A DNA stretch of 64,000 nucleotides from JAGNGI01 sp035448825. GTDB taxonomy: Bacteria; Fidelibacterota; UBA2242. Below the pieces are notes generated by a model. That model was not told where the DNA came from. It searched no databases and worked only from the letters and a program-made list of their open reading frames with translations. Location: NCBI GenBank assembly GCA_035448825.1, contig DAOTJS010000005.1:54249-118248 (forward strand). Reading direction: 5' to 3'. Below, one piece after another: positions 9,570 to 19,062 of the stretch. Position numbers and translations under genes: made by a program. The stretch's first letter is position 1; the number at the start of each line of letters is the position of its first letter.

Positions 9570-11565
9570 GGGGCGTCCGTATCGGTTGAAGTTTCAATGT
9601 GCATTTGGCGTGCGGATTGATTGGCGAATGAGGTGCCGGTTTTTGAGCTACTACCACTCCCGCGCCGTCAATTTCAATATCGTCAATTCCGATTTCATGT
9701 AAAATTCCCACAGCCTGTCTGAGAGTTTTTCCACAAAGATCCGGCATTTGATTGGTATAAATCGCAGTCGTCAGATTAGGATGATAAGTGTCATCGGACG
9801 TTTGAGGAATATCGGCAACAGCCGGTTGGGTTTCATAGGCATAATTAGCTGGAGGGGTCGGCAGGGGAGCGGGTTCATCAAAGAATAAATCATCAGACTG
9901 GTTCACGATCCTTTTGAAAACTTCTCTGACAACCGGCGCCGAAACTCCACCGCCGGTATGTCTGATACCTTTAGGATTGTCAATTACGACTACACATAAC
10001 AATTTAGGATTATCAGCCGGAAAGAAGCCGACAAAGGAAGCCATATACTCGGTCTGACTGTAAACCCCATTGACGACTTTCTGGGCGGTTCCAGTTTTTC
10101 CTGCAATGGCTAAACCATTGATATCCGCCCGTGTACCGGTGCCACTAATGACAGTCAATCTCAGCAATTCGCGCAGGGTGTTCATTGTCTCGCTACTGGC
10201 AACTCGCCTGATGTAAACCGGTTGGGCGTTGAAAATTTCAATGCCGTCTTTGGTTTTGATAGTTTTGACGATTTGGGGTTTAAGCAATAAGCCACCGTTA
10301 GCGATGGCCGCGTAAGCCATCCCGGTTTGTAAAGCCGTGACGCAGACTCCTTGACCAATAGCAACTTGCGCCAGAACAAGGTCAGTCCATTTTTTGAATG
10401 GGTGTAAAATTCCGGATTCTTCACCGGGAAATTGGATGTCGGTTTTTGCTCCAAACCCGAACTTTCGGGCATAGTTAAATATTCGATCTTTTCCCGTTAA
10501 CTGGGCGACTTTGATAGTTCCGACGTTACTGCTGTTTTTAATAACTTCGGCGAAAGTTAATATACTGTATTTATCGTGATCGCGAATTATCCGATTTCCG
10601 ACTTGAACATAACCGGGATTGCAATCAATTTTGTGGTTAGGTTGCAATACTTTATTATCAAGAGCGGCGGTAGCGGTTACGATCTTGAAGATTGATCCGG
10701 GCTCGAAAATATCCGAAACTACTGCATTACGTTGAACCGAGACTGGGTATTTAGAAGGTTCATTAGAATTGAAAGGTGGTAAATTGACCATCGCCAGAAT
10801 ACTGCCATCATTGGGATTTATCACGATGCCCATCGCTTTTTCGGCTTTGGTTTCGGTATAAGCCTGTAAAAGTTCCTCATATAAAATCGTCTGGTATTCT
10901 TGATCAATCGTCAAGACAATATCATTGCCGTCAATACTATTTTTAGAAGGTAAATCCGGCCGATAATGAAGTCGTCCCCAGCCGTCTTTTTGAACCATAA
11001 TCCAGCCGGGCGTTCCGCAAAGTAAACCTTCTAATCCGTTTTCCAGACCGCAAACTCCCCGATTATCTATGTTGGTAAAACCAAGCAATTGACCGGTTAT
11101 TTCACCCAGTGGGTAATAGCGTTTAACATTTTTTTCGATAACCAATCCAGGAGTTTTTTCGTATTTTTCATAATTTTGAAAACCAGAGTAAGGAACTTCG
11201 CGTTCCAACCAGACGAAAGTCTTGTTGGATTCTAAAAGTTTAAGGTATCGGTCGGGTTTGGCACTCAAATCATTAGCCAGAGCGCTGGCTAAACGGGCTT
11301 TATCTGGAACCAAATAGGGATGCGCCGCAATTGAATAACTAATTAAATCAATGGTTAAAGCCTTGCCATTGCGATCGTAAAACGTACCTCGGCGCGGTAA
11401 AATTGCTTTTCGCAAATTGGCTTGATTACTACACAATTCCTGATATTTTTTAGAATTTAAAACTTGAATATAAAAAAGTCGTGCTATTAAAGCTGCCCAG
11501 AGAATGACTAATGTGCCACTAACCAGTAAAGTCTTTTTTCGTATAGATTTAAATTGATTAGCCAT
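9562..11565 (-). CDS. ftsI: Class B penicillin-binding protein FtsI/PBP3 with C-terminal PASTA domain
   Basis: This septal transpeptidase cross-links new peptidoglycan and works with FtsW. After one N-terminal membrane helix (about residues 13-34) comes the dimerisation domain (RRGTFYDRNGKAL), then the transpeptidase domain with catalytic Ser291 in SIFK, the SSN motif at 345-347 and KTGT at 490-493. A Pro-rich linker leads to a single PASTA domain at about 605-661 (MPDLCGKTLRQAVGILHEIG). PASTA domains are usual on PBPs of Gram-positives and also occur in FtsI of several FCB-related phyla, so this is notable rather than strange. The start shares one base with the ftsL stop (TAATG). Confidence 0.96.
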   Translation of the reverse strand: MANQFKSIRKKTLLVSGTLVILWAALIARLFYIQVLNSKKYQELCSNQANLRKAILPRRGTFYDRNGKALTIDLISYSIAAHPYLVPDKARLASALANDLSAKPDRYLKLLESNKTFVWLEREVPYSGFQNYEKYEKTPGLVIEKNVKRYYPLGEITGQLLGFTNIDNRGVCGLENGLEGLLCGTPGWIMVQKDGWGRLHYRPDLPSKNSIDGNDIVLTIDQEYQTILYEELLQAYTETKAEKAMGIVINPNDGSILAMVNLPPFNSNEPSKYPVSVQRNAVVSDIFEPGSIFKIVTATAALDNKVLQPNHKIDCNPGYVQVGNRIIRDHDKYSILTFAEVIKNSSNVGTIKVAQLTGKDRIFNYARKFGFGAKTDIQFPGEESGILHPFKKWTDLVLAQVAIGQGVCVTALQTGMAYAAIANGGLLLKPQIVKTIKTKDGIEIFNAQPVYIRRVASSETMNTLRELLRLTVISGTGTRADINGLAIAGKTGTAQKVVNGVYSQTEYMASFVGFFPADNPKLLCVVVIDNPKGIRHTGGGVSAPVVREVFKRIVNQSDDLFFDEPAPLPTPPANYAYETQPAVADIPQTSDDTYHPNLTTAIYTNQMPDLCGKTLRQAVGILHEIGIDDIEIDGAGVVVAQKPAPHSPINPHAKCTLKLQPIRTPLE

Positions 11566-11879
11566 TATTTAACTGCCAAAATTTTTGGATCTATAATAAC
11601 TGCTAATGTTTCCGGTAAGGGAGTAACCATCTCGATTTCAGTTGTCGCAATATTTTTAATGCGATCTGCCCGACTTAAACTTTCAATTTCGACTACCAGC
11701 ATTTGATTGCGGGCAATTAGGCTGGCTTCTTTGCGTTTCAATTGGTCAATTTCGCGATACAGAGCGTTGGTAGTGTTGTAAATCCAGACATAAAATACCA
11801 TCGAACCGACGAGCACAAAAAAACCAACGACCAATAATAGATTTTTTCTCCTTTTATGAGATGACCTTCGGCTGGACAT
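11565..11879 (-). CDS. ftsL: FtsL-like divisome protein
   Basis: A 104-residue bitopic membrane protein with a very basic N-terminus (SSRRSSHKRRKN), one membrane helix at about residues 13-33 and a coiled-coil periplasmic part (REIDQLKRKEASLIARNQMLVVEIESLSR). This is the FtsL architecture; sequence is poorly conserved in the family, so the call depends on size, topology and the position between rsmH and ftsI. FtsL bridges FtsQ/FtsB to FtsW/FtsI. Confidence 0.85.
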   Translation of the reverse strand: MSSRRSSHKRRKNLLLVVGFFVLVGSMVFYVWIYNTTNALYREIDQLKRKEASLIARNQMLVVEIESLSRADRIKNIATTEIEMVTPLPETLAVIIDPKILAVK

Positions 11880-11888
11880 ATTTTCTCT

Positions 11889-12812
11889 CTATAATTTCTC
11901 CGCCGCCCGCAATCTGGCACTCCGCGCCCGTGAATTTCTTTGGATTTCGGATTTATTCGGAACTATCGGACGATTCGTTAAAATTTTCAACTGAGCGTGG
12001 TGATTACACTGACAAATCGGGAATTCCGGAGGGCAGATGCAATCGCGGGCTTCATTTTGAAAAAATTGCTTGACAATCCGATCCTCAATTGAATGATAAG
12101 AAATGACGACTATCCGTCCGGAAGGGGCTAATAAGGAAATAGCATCTGATAGACCTTGTCGCAAAGCGTCTAATTCCCGATTAATGTGAATCCGAATTGC
12201 CTGAAAAATGCGACTCAAAGTTTTTACCTGGAATTGACCTGGAACTTCTTCACGAATGATAGCGGCTAATTGACCGGTAGTTTTAATAGGGTCTTTAGCT
12301 CTTTCCGTTATTATTCGACGGGCAATTTTCTGGCTGAAACGCTCTTCACCATATTCTTTGAAAACCGATGCCAATTCTTTTTGGGAAGCCGTATTGATAA
12401 ACTCCATTGCATTCTGAGCAGTATCAGGCGAGAAACGCATATCGAGAGGCCCATTCTGACTAAAAGTGAAACCGCGCTCCGGATTGTCCAGAGCAAACGA
12501 CGATAGCCCCAGATCCATTAAAATGCCGTCAACTTTTGGAAATCCTGCCCGATAGCAAACCCGTTTCAAATCAGCAAAATTAGCCGTAATAAACTGGTGG
12601 GGTTGAGATATCGAAATATTTTGGGCGCAATACTGCACCGCACTCGGATCGGCATCTATGCCAATTAGATATGCGTCATTATCTAAATGCTGAGCTATTG
12701 TTTGAAAATGACCACCGGTACCCAGCGTGCAGTCAACGTAAATTCCCGTCGGTCTATTGATCAAAAATTGGATTGTTGGTTCAACCAATACGGGAATATG
12801 AAGGGTAGTCAT
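11889..12812 (-). CDS. rsmH: 16S rRNA (cytosine1402-N4)-methyltransferase RsmH
   Basis: RsmH (formerly MraW) uses S-adenosylmethionine to methylate C1402 of 16S rRNA in the decoding site. The SAM-binding loop is CTLGTGGHFQTIAQHL, with IGIDADPSAVQY after it, MDLGLSSFALDNPERGFTF in the middle, and VISYHSIEDRIVKQFF near the end; these are the family blocks. I start at the ATG giving MTTLHIPVL, which matches typical RsmH starts. A TTG five codons upstream is possible and has a somewhat better-placed purine stretch. It is the second gene of the dcw operon. Confidence 0.96.
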   Translation of the reverse strand: MTTLHIPVLVEPTIQFLINRPTGIYVDCTLGTGGHFQTIAQHLDNDAYLIGIDADPSAVQYCAQNISISQPHQFITANFADLKRVCYRAGFPKVDGILMDLGLSSFALDNPERGFTFSQNGPLDMRFSPDTAQNAMEFINTASQKELASVFKEYGEERFSQKIARRIITERAKDPIKTTGQLAAIIREEVPGQFQVKTLSRIFQAIRIHINRELDALRQGLSDAISLLAPSGRIVVISYHSIEDRIVKQFFQNEARDCICPPEFPICQCNHHAQLKILTNRPIVPNKSEIQRNSRARSARLRAAEKL

Positions 12813-12836
12813 GCCATAATTTTCCAAACATCAAGA

Positions 12837-13289
12837 TTAAAGAATATCGCCCAGGTCTTCGTAATATTCATCATCCAGAGGAATCGAAGACTCTTCATGT
12901 TTTTCAAGTGTTTCTGGATCCCATAATTCGAGACGATTCAATACCCCAATGATTGTGGCTTCCTTTTTAATATGAGCGTATTCCAGCAAACTTGTCGGTA
13001 TCAAAATACGTCCCTGACCGTCACATTTCAAACGAACGGAACTACGAGCCAGTGCCCGAATAAATGCCCGATTTTTCTTCTTAAAATAGGATAATTTCAG
13101 CAGTTTTTCAGATAACGCATCCCATTCTGTCGAAGGATAGGCGACCAGACAGGGATCTGAACCTTTAGTAACAACGAAGGTACACTCGCCGTCCTGACCA
13201 TCCGACCAGTGACGATACTTTGCGGGAATGCTCAAGCGATTTTTTTCATCGAGTGGGTGGCGGGTTTCACCGGCAAAGGCAGTAATCAT
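12837..13289 (-). CDS. mraZ: Transcriptional regulator MraZ
   Basis: MraZ is a DNA-binding protein with two SpoVT/AbrB half-domains that represses its own operon in E. coli. Both halves are visible: DEKNRLSIPAKYR at residues 14-26 and DGQGRILIPTSLLEYA at 90-105, within a 150-residue protein of normal length; the tail is acidic. It is the first gene of the dcw operon, just downstream of a strong sigma-70 promoter with TGGG repeats that match the known MraZ target pattern, so autoregulation is likely. Confidence 0.97.
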   Translation of the reverse strand: MITAFAGETRHPLDEKNRLSIPAKYRHWSDGQDGECTFVVTKGSDPCLVAYPSTEWDALSEKLLKLSYFKKKNRAFIRALARSSVRLKCDGQGRILIPTSLLEYAHIKKEATIIGVLNRLELWDPETLEKHEESSIPLDDEYYEDLGDIL

Positions 13290-13314
13290 CAGGTTAGAAG
13301 TTTCCTCGCATTTT

Positions 13315-13349
13315 TGGGATTATTTGGGATTTCTTACCACATTCACCCA
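13315..13349 (-). promoter_or_regulatory. Putative MraZ operator (TGGG repeats on both strands)
   Basis: Two TGGGA pentamers lie on the plus strand at 13315-13319 and 13325-13329, exactly 10 bases apart start to start. On the minus strand TGGG (13349-13346) and TGGT (13339-13336) are also 10 bases apart, just downstream of the -10 box. MraZ is known to bind TGGGN direct repeats with 5-base spacers, which is the same 10-base period. The site covers the predicted transcription start and 5' leader, fitting repression of mraZ. Confidence 0.7.
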
Positions 13350-13350
13350 C

Positions 13351-13379
13351 AAAATAGGACAAAAAAAACTAATTGTCAA
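13351..13379 (-). promoter_or_regulatory. Sigma-70 promoter of the dcw operon
   Basis: Read on the minus strand, TTGACA (13379-13374) is followed after exactly 17 bases by TATTTT (13356-13351). The -35 is a perfect consensus and the spacer is optimal. It lies about 62 bases upstream of the mraZ ATG and overlaps the start of the putative MraZ operator. No other strong promoter is visible before ftsQ, so the whole chain is probably one transcript. Confidence 0.75.
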
Positions 13380-13459
13380 GAGTTTTTTTTAAAGGTTTTA
13401 AGAAGATTAATGGGTTATTTAAAAAGAGGAGAAATTAAAATGAAGAAAAGTTATTGAGA

Positions 13460-14239
13460 TTAAAAACTCTGACGCCTAATAATCCCATCATTGGTTATTA
13501 TTAAACGGGTTGGAATGCCAGGAACGCCAACCGGGCCTAAGTCTTTTCCATTTAAAACTAGATTAATAGAAGCGGGGCGACCAATTTGCATATCGAATTG
13601 CTCTTTGGCGATCATTTCTTTTTTATAAAGTGGTGGCAGAGTTGCTTCAAAAGTCGTACGATTATCTGTGACAATCCGCACCCAGCAGCTGTCTTTAGTT
13701 GTAATAGTTAAATTCAATTCGCTTTTGGGAACTGCTACTTCGAGATCGGAACTCGGAGGAATAGTTTGAGTTGTGTCAGTTGGAGTAATTTTCGGTAGTG
13801 CGGTATTACTGCTCGTCTTTTTTTCATCCATTAAAACCTGTCTGAGGACTGCAATCAAAAAAACGAGAATCACAAAAACGATTATTACAGTAGAAAAATT
13901 GCGATTTTGTTTTTTTACTGTTATTGGTTTTTCTGGTTTTTCCGGCTTTTGTGAAATGGGTAAACTCGGCTTAATGTTGTTGTCAGGAACTGCCGGTGTC
14001 TCAACTGGTTCGCCGAGCGATTCCTCGAAATTTTTAAGAATTGCTTCAGGGTCTAAATTTAATTCCTGAGAATAGGCTTTCAGGAATAAACGCATATATG
14101 TTTTCGGCAATATTTTTAGATCACCGGATTCGATGGCTGTGATTATTTCTTTGCTGATTTTGGTCCGGCTGGAAATCTGCTCAACGGTAAGTCCCTGTGC
14201 TTCTCTGCTTTGTTTTAATATTTCATAAAACGTTGCCAT
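13460..14239 (-). CDS. rodZ: RodZ-like helix-turn-helix membrane protein
   Basis: RodZ is a bitopic protein that anchors MreB filaments and supports rod shape. The 259-residue protein has a cytoplasmic HTH_25/Xre-like domain at residues 1-65 (LKQSREAQGLTVEQISSRTK), a Pro/Lys linker, one membrane helix at about 116-136 and a C-terminal DUF4115 beta domain at about 168-258 (DSCWVRIVTDNRTTFEATL, GRPASINLVLNGKDLGP). This order is diagnostic for RodZ-type proteins, although some homologues act as regulators. It is upstream of the dcw promoter, so it is likely transcribed separately from it, with maf. Confidence 0.88.
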   Translation of the reverse strand: MATFYEILKQSREAQGLTVEQISSRTKISKEIITAIESGDLKILPKTYMRLFLKAYSQELNLDPEAILKNFEESLGEPVETPAVPDNNIKPSLPISQKPEKPEKPITVKKQNRNFSTVIIVFVILVFLIAVLRQVLMDEKKTSSNTALPKITPTDTTQTIPPSSDLEVAVPKSELNLTITTKDSCWVRIVTDNRTTFEATLPPLYKKEMIAKEQFDMQIGRPASINLVLNGKDLGPVGVPGIPTRLIITNDGIIRRQSF

Positions 14240-14306
14240 TGTTCCTCTAGTTCATTTCCATTGTTGCAAATATCAGAAAAATTCCTATTAATTTCAATAA
14301 AAACTT

Positions 14307-14906
14307 TCAGAGGCAGATAGAAAGTTCATTTTTAACCTGTTCGTAGAAAGCCGGTAGCGGAAAACCGACCACATTATAAAAACATCCGTTAATCTTCTCG
14401 ACGAAAATAGCGCTGAAATCCTGAATGGCGTAAGCCCCGGCTTTATCGAACGGATGATAATTTTCGACGTAATATTGGATTTCCGCCAAAGGAATTTCTT
14501 TAAATCTGACCCGGGTTCGTACTGCATTTTTTAAATAACGACCATTTGCGGAATTCAGAACGCAATATCCAGTGAAGACACTATGTTCGACGCCGCTCAG
14601 GAATTTTAACATCTGAACTGCCTCGTTTTCGTTCTGTGGTTTTCCTAAAATTCTGTTTTTACAAACGACGACAGTATCGGCTCCGATAATCCAAGCTTTC
14701 GGATAGCGAGGTGCTACGGTTTGGGCTTTATTCAGGGCATGTTTTATAACGATGGTTGTCGGCGATTTGCCAATTGAATTGTTTTCGATATAATGGGGAG
14801 GACAGACTTCGTATTTCAGTCCAATCATGTCTAAAATTTCTTTCCGGCGCGGCGATTGAGAAGCCAAAACAACCGGCATGGAATACCAATTGAGTTGGGT
14901 CGTCAT
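14307..14906 (-). CDS. maf: Maf family nucleoside triphosphate pyrophosphatase
   Basis: Maf proteins hydrolyse non-canonical or pyrimidine nucleoside triphosphates (dTTP/UTP type in the YhdE branch) and limit incorporation of modified bases. Signature motifs are ASQSPRRKEILDMIG at the N-terminus, IGADTVVVCKNRILGKP, the YAIQD segment and the NVVGFPL segment near the C-terminus. The ATG overlaps the stop of the upstream peptidase gene as ATGA, which supports this start; the motif itself begins at an internal Met ten codons later. The YhdE-like subtype is an inference from KAGAYAIQ. Confidence 0.93.
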   Translation of the reverse strand: MTTQLNWYSMPVVLASQSPRRKEILDMIGLKYEVCPPHYIENNSIGKSPTTIVIKHALNKAQTVAPRYPKAWIIGADTVVVCKNRILGKPQNENEAVQMLKFLSGVEHSVFTGYCVLNSANGRYLKNAVRTRVRFKEIPLAEIQYYVENYHPFDKAGAYAIQDFSAIFVEKINGCFYNVVGFPLPAFYEQVKNELSICL

Positions 14907-17900
14907 GATTTCACCATTTTTCCAATGAAGGTATCTTTTTGGTTTGAATCGGATGATTGGACTTGAATTTTATAGAGATAAATACCTCGGGAGATTTCAT
15001 CGCCGAAATCGTCACATCCGTCCCAATTCACTTGATGGAAACCGGGCGGTAAGATTTCATCACTCGATATAGTTTTAATTTTTAGTCCGCGGATGGTAAA
15101 GACGGTGATTTTTACTTGTCCGGGTTGAGTAAGATAAAAGACAAAGTCGGTTGTACTACTAAATGGATTGGGATAATTGACCACTTTTTCCAATTTCAAT
15201 TTATCAGAACTGGCAAGGACAAATTCAGCCGTGGCGGTCGAATAATTGTTAGCGTTATCCCAGGCTTTAACGGTGAGTTGATGGGTTCCCGGTGAAAGAT
15301 CCGGCAAATTGCTGGTGATAATACCTGAAGAGTCGCTATCTACATCGTACACAAAATCTTCGGTCATTTCAAAAATAAGGTCCTCGTCATTATCAAAACA
15401 AAAGGTTATATCATGTCCGAGTTTGCCGGCGATGTTAATTCCGACCGGATCTATAATTGATACTTTTATTTTAGCATCAGGGGCGATGACATCGCCGCTT
15501 TTAAAATCCATACCTTCGAAGCCGATAACAATTTGCGGTCCGCTAGTGTCCTCGAATTGAGTGGTACCGATAAACAACAGCGAATCATAACAACCGGCAA
15601 AATCAATCATGTTCGAAGTATTCCAACCGTAAACCTTGATCCTACCAAAAAGGTTCATATAACTAAGGTCTTTTGGGATGTAAAAGCGAGAAGAAAATTC
15701 GCTATTTTCAATTTTCAGATTGCCCCGATAGAGTGCTTCGCCGGAAAGAGTGTAACTAAGACTCTGCTTAACTTTAGCATCGTCGAGGTAATAGCGAGTT
15801 ACATAGCGATCACTGTCAAAGACATTGATAAGACCGTCGCCGTTGAAATTTTGTTCAGCCACCGTTCGCCCAGTAACGCTGACCTTTTCCAGAGCCGCCA
15901 AAGTGTCGCTGGGCATTTTATCGAAAACAGCTTTGTTATACGGTAATGCCAAATAGAGAGCCGGGTCTCCGAATAATACGTATTTCTCCTGATTTTCATT
16001 TGTTCCATTATAAATACTTTGAATTAAAGCGCCCAGTCTGATTCGGTTGATTTCACCATTTGGAAATATCTTTTTGATGAAATTGCCGATGAAACTAGCA
16101 TTCTGAGTCCCGGTAGTTGGTCGAGTAGGTGTCAGGATGGCGATGGCTCCGTCGCTATTTTTATTGATCAAGGCTTCCGGCATACAAGTAGTATTGATAT
16201 CGTCGAATTGTCCCCAACTGCAGGTTCCGGCGATCCAGAGTGGTAATTTCATTCCGGTTTCGATTAAGCCAATATCGCGGTCCATTTTTAATACTTGTTC
16301 TTGAGCCCAAACTGTGGAAGAACCGTGACCAAGGTAGTTGATCAAAGTTGTGCCGCGTTTGAGTTGATTTAAAATAGCTTCGGTAGCGGCCGGTTTTCTC
16401 ACCCAATTACTGGATACATCCTGGACTTCAGGATATTCAAGCAAATATAGTTTGTCGGTTATGAGACTTTTGGGAATGTATTTGGCAATATAAGATTCCG
16501 AATCTTTTATATGATATGTTTCGTTGTTGTAAGGTCGTTGCGGATCGTCGGCAATCAGCGTGATTCGACTGCGCCAGTCACCGTAAATTGGTTCGGTTAG
16601 GTACTGTTTTAATTTTTCATAATAGTCCAGAGCTTCGGTAGCAGTTCTAACGGGAACCCGACCGATCGCCATATCCATAACTTGATCAGAACCTTTGATA
16701 TAGACAAAACGAGCGTCGGAAGCATAGGAAGAAAAACCGGAGTAATCTTCTGTGGTTGGTTCGACCTGATAAGTCATTACATAATTGCCGGCGCTGGATT
16801 CGATGGCGCGATAATCAAAAGTGCCATCGCCAAGCAACATTACAAACGCTGGTGAGGTCACCCAATTTTCATAGGCATATTTCAGAAAAAAGCGAATGGC
16901 GTGGGGATCTTTAATATCGGCATTAAACTCGCGCAGGATTTGATTTTGAGTGACGACCAATGTGTTAAGACGATCTCCGGGAGGGATCTCCTGTGAATAT
17001 AGAATGGCGATTTTCTCAGCCGCCGTCAGGAAATCATCGGCGGTAATAATGATATAATCGTAGGAACCGGTCATATTGCGCAATGTTGTCCATTGTGGAT
17101 TCTGGATTAACTCGATTTTTTCCGGTTTATTAAAAAAAGATGGAGCGGTAAGATGATACTGATGGCGCTGGTTGGATTGACTGGATGTACAGAACGAAAT
17201 TAGGTTGGAATTTTGGTCATATTGCTGGATAAAGACATTGCTCCAGTCAGTAACGTCCAGAATCAGTGGATTTGTAAAACTTAGATTAGTAATTTTATAT
17301 TCGACAATTCCGGAATACAACGGTGACCAGAAAGTTTGCGGTTCGGTGAATGAGCTTAAATCTTTAGTATAGAGAAACTTTACATAGTCCAGATAGGCGC
17401 TGGCGCTGCTTGGCTGGGAAGTGTAATTAATTTTCAAAATATTTATGTTAGCTGAAAGAGTCGTCGAAAAAGATGTAGTAGCACTTCGATAATTGCTGGC
17501 TGACCAGCTGGCGACCGGCGTAGTACTATTGTTTAAATATGCTTTAAAATAATGTGAAATTTCATCAACTGCTCCCCGAGTGCAGATTGTCATAACGCCG
17601 GCGTAACTATTACGAACTTTTGGCATAGTTAGAATTACCGAAACGTTTGAACCGGAAGTGTTGAATTTTTCACCACTCCATTTTAATCCGGAGCGTAAGA
17701 AATTTACTTTTTCTTCTTCGTGAACCTCGAGATGCTCACTTTGAGTCACAGTCATATCTGGAGTTGTTGAAAGACTATTTATAGTCGGCATAGCCTTAGG
17801 ATTGCCGGGTTCATCGGCGATGAATAGCCAGTAATAATTGATTAGCGAGTAAGGATTTCGCACAAAAGTAAGGGCGTTTTTAGAATCAATATCAACGCCA

Positions 17901-18829
17901 CTTGTAGCCCGACCGTAAAAAAGAATTGTATCGGCGTTGGTGAAATACTTGTCGTTATTACCTTTTATCCAGCGGGTGTTTTCGATTAAGTTCGGTGGGA
18001 CAGCGACGCCAATCGTAGCATCCAGAGGACGTCCTCCGGTCGAATTAGAGTAGAGATAAATGCGTCCCGTATCTATGTTGGTCTCAGTCAATCCGGCAGT
18101 TTTTAGGTCGTCGAGGGTTAGAGTGTAAACGCCATCTTTTTTTACTGTAATGCGCAACCACTTACCGGCCGGTTGACTCTGAGGTTTCCGTAGGCTAGGG
18201 GGACGAGATTGTCGCCATCGTGTGGCTGATGACGCATTCACAAAGGCATTTAAATAATCACCGTTTTCGACCGCAGTCTGATTGATGGTTGTTTTTCCAA
18301 CCGCCGGGTACTGGATTGTAATTTCAATTTCGCGTAATAACTTCAATTCATTGGATTTATTTGCTGATCGCAAGGGATAAATCATAAGCGAGCCAAAGGG
18401 AACATCTCTTAAAAATCCGGTCTCGGAAATTTCAGCCAAAGGAAGTTTATCGAGAGCCGTCAACTCATCAGTAGTCAAATTTTTTAGTAGTTGGACTGTC
18501 TCAAAAACAGATTTTGTTACGACTACCGAAGGTTTATTGTCATTCGGAAGAGCTATTAGCCATTGATAATAAGGGATTTCCAGGGTTTGACTCAAATGGT
18601 ATTGGTAGGCGTCTCCAAGGGTCAATGAGCTGATTTTATTCGGGTAATTTTCTACCTGGCGCCATTCTAAATCAGCCTCAATTGCGACCCGAAGAGTCAA
18701 TTCTGAAGCACTTTCGTTTAAAATTGTCAATTCGACAGCCTCGAGCCGGATTAGCAGAGCACTGAATAAACAAAATAAAATGAATATTATTTGATTGAAG
18801 AATCGTTTGTTAATTATCATAAAAATCAA
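14903..18829 (-). CDS. C25 (gingipain/PorU-like) cysteine peptidase with C-terminal sorting-type domain
   Basis: A 1,308-residue exported protein: hydrophobic signal segment within about residues 8-28, a long N-terminal region of the sort found in PorU (LTILNESASELTLRVAIEA), a peptidase C25 domain and a C-terminal FlgD-Ig-like beta-sandwich. In the C25 domain, VMLLGDGTFDYRA leads to the likely catalytic dyad His835 (NYLGHGSS) and Cys870 (IAGTCSWGQ), a spacing close to that in gingipains. The C-terminus (VVNYPNPFSSTTDFVFYL ... SRGIYLYKIQ) resembles type IX secretion sorting domains. PorU is the T9SS sortase that removes such domains from cargo; a C25 cargo protease is the alternative. No other T9SS gene is seen here. 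It overlaps maf by 4 bases. Confidence 0.85.
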   Translation of the reverse strand: MIFMIINKRFFNQIIFILFCLFSALLIRLEAVELTILNESASELTLRVAIEADLEWRQVENYPNKISSLTLGDAYQYHLSQTLEIPYYQWLIALPNDNKPSVVVTKSVFETVQLLKNLTTDELTALDKLPLAEISETGFLRDVPFGSLMIYPLRSANKSNELKLLREIEITIQYPAVGKTTINQTAVENGDYLNAFVNASSATRWRQSRPPSLRKPQSQPAGKWLRITVKKDGVYTLTLDDLKTAGLTETNIDTGRIYLYSNSTGGRPLDATIGVAVPPNLIENTRWIKGNNDKYFTNADTILFYGRATSGVDIDSKNALTFVRNPYSLINYYWLFIADEPGNPKAMPTINSLSTTPDMTVTQSEHLEVHEEEKVNFLRSGLKWSGEKFNTSGSNVSVILTMPKVRNSYAGVMTICTRGAVDEISHYFKAYLNNSTTPVASWSASNYRSATTSFSTTLSANINILKINYTSQPSSASAYLDYVKFLYTKDLSSFTEPQTFWSPLYSGIVEYKITNLSFTNPLILDVTDWSNVFIQQYDQNSNLISFCTSSQSNQRHQYHLTAPSFFNKPEKIELIQNPQWTTLRNMTGSYDYIIITADDFLTAAEKIAILYSQEIPPGDRLNTLVVTQNQILREFNADIKDPHAIRFFLKYAYENWVTSPAFVMLLGDGTFDYRAIESSAGNYVMTYQVEPTTEDYSGFSSYASDARFVYIKGSDQVMDMAIGRVPVRTATEALDYYEKLKQYLTEPIYGDWRSRITLIADDPQRPYNNETYHIKDSESYIAKYIPKSLITDKLYLLEYPEVQDVSSNWVRKPAATEAILNQLKRGTTLINYLGHGSSTVWAQEQVLKMDRDIGLIETGMKLPLWIAGTCSWGQFDDINTTCMPEALINKNSDGAIAILTPTRPTTGTQNASFIGNFIKKIFPNGEINRIRLGALIQSIYNGTNENQEKYVLFGDPALYLALPYNKAVFDKMPSDTLAALEKVSVTGRTVAEQNFNGDGLINVFDSDRYVTRYYLDDAKVKQSLSYTLSGEALYRGNLKIENSEFSSRFYIPKDLSYMNLFGRIKVYGWNTSNMIDFAGCYDSLLFIGTTQFEDTSGPQIVIGFEGMDFKSGDVIAPDAKIKVSIIDPVGINIAGKLGHDITFCFDNDEDLIFEMTEDFVYDVDSDSSGIITSNLPDLSPGTHQLTVKAWDNANNYSTATAEFVLASSDKLKLEKVVNYPNPFSSTTDFVFYLTQPGQVKITVFTIRGLKIKTISSDEILPPGFHQVNWDGCDDFGDEISRGIYLYKIQVQSSDSNQKDTFIGKMVKS

Positions 18830-19062
18830 ATTTATCGAAATTTACATTGGTGATTTCTGATATGCAATTATGTCTGATTTTAGCAATTACTCAGATTAAT
18901 TAAAGTATTATGAAGAGGCTTAGTTCCATATCCAGGCAACAAGGTTTATGGCCTGTTAGTTACTTCGAAAATGTCGGATATTATCATATTTTAAATCCGT
19001 TTGTAAATAAAATACAGTGGTTTATTGAGTATCTAAATTAACGATTGATGGTTATGATTATT

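Noticed and set aside
18910..19041. 43-codon plus-strand ORF between the C25 peptidase and GH5 genes
   Set aside because: No ribosome-binding site, no motif, and a length that AT-rich spacer can give by chance. The rest of this 230-base gap shows nothing.
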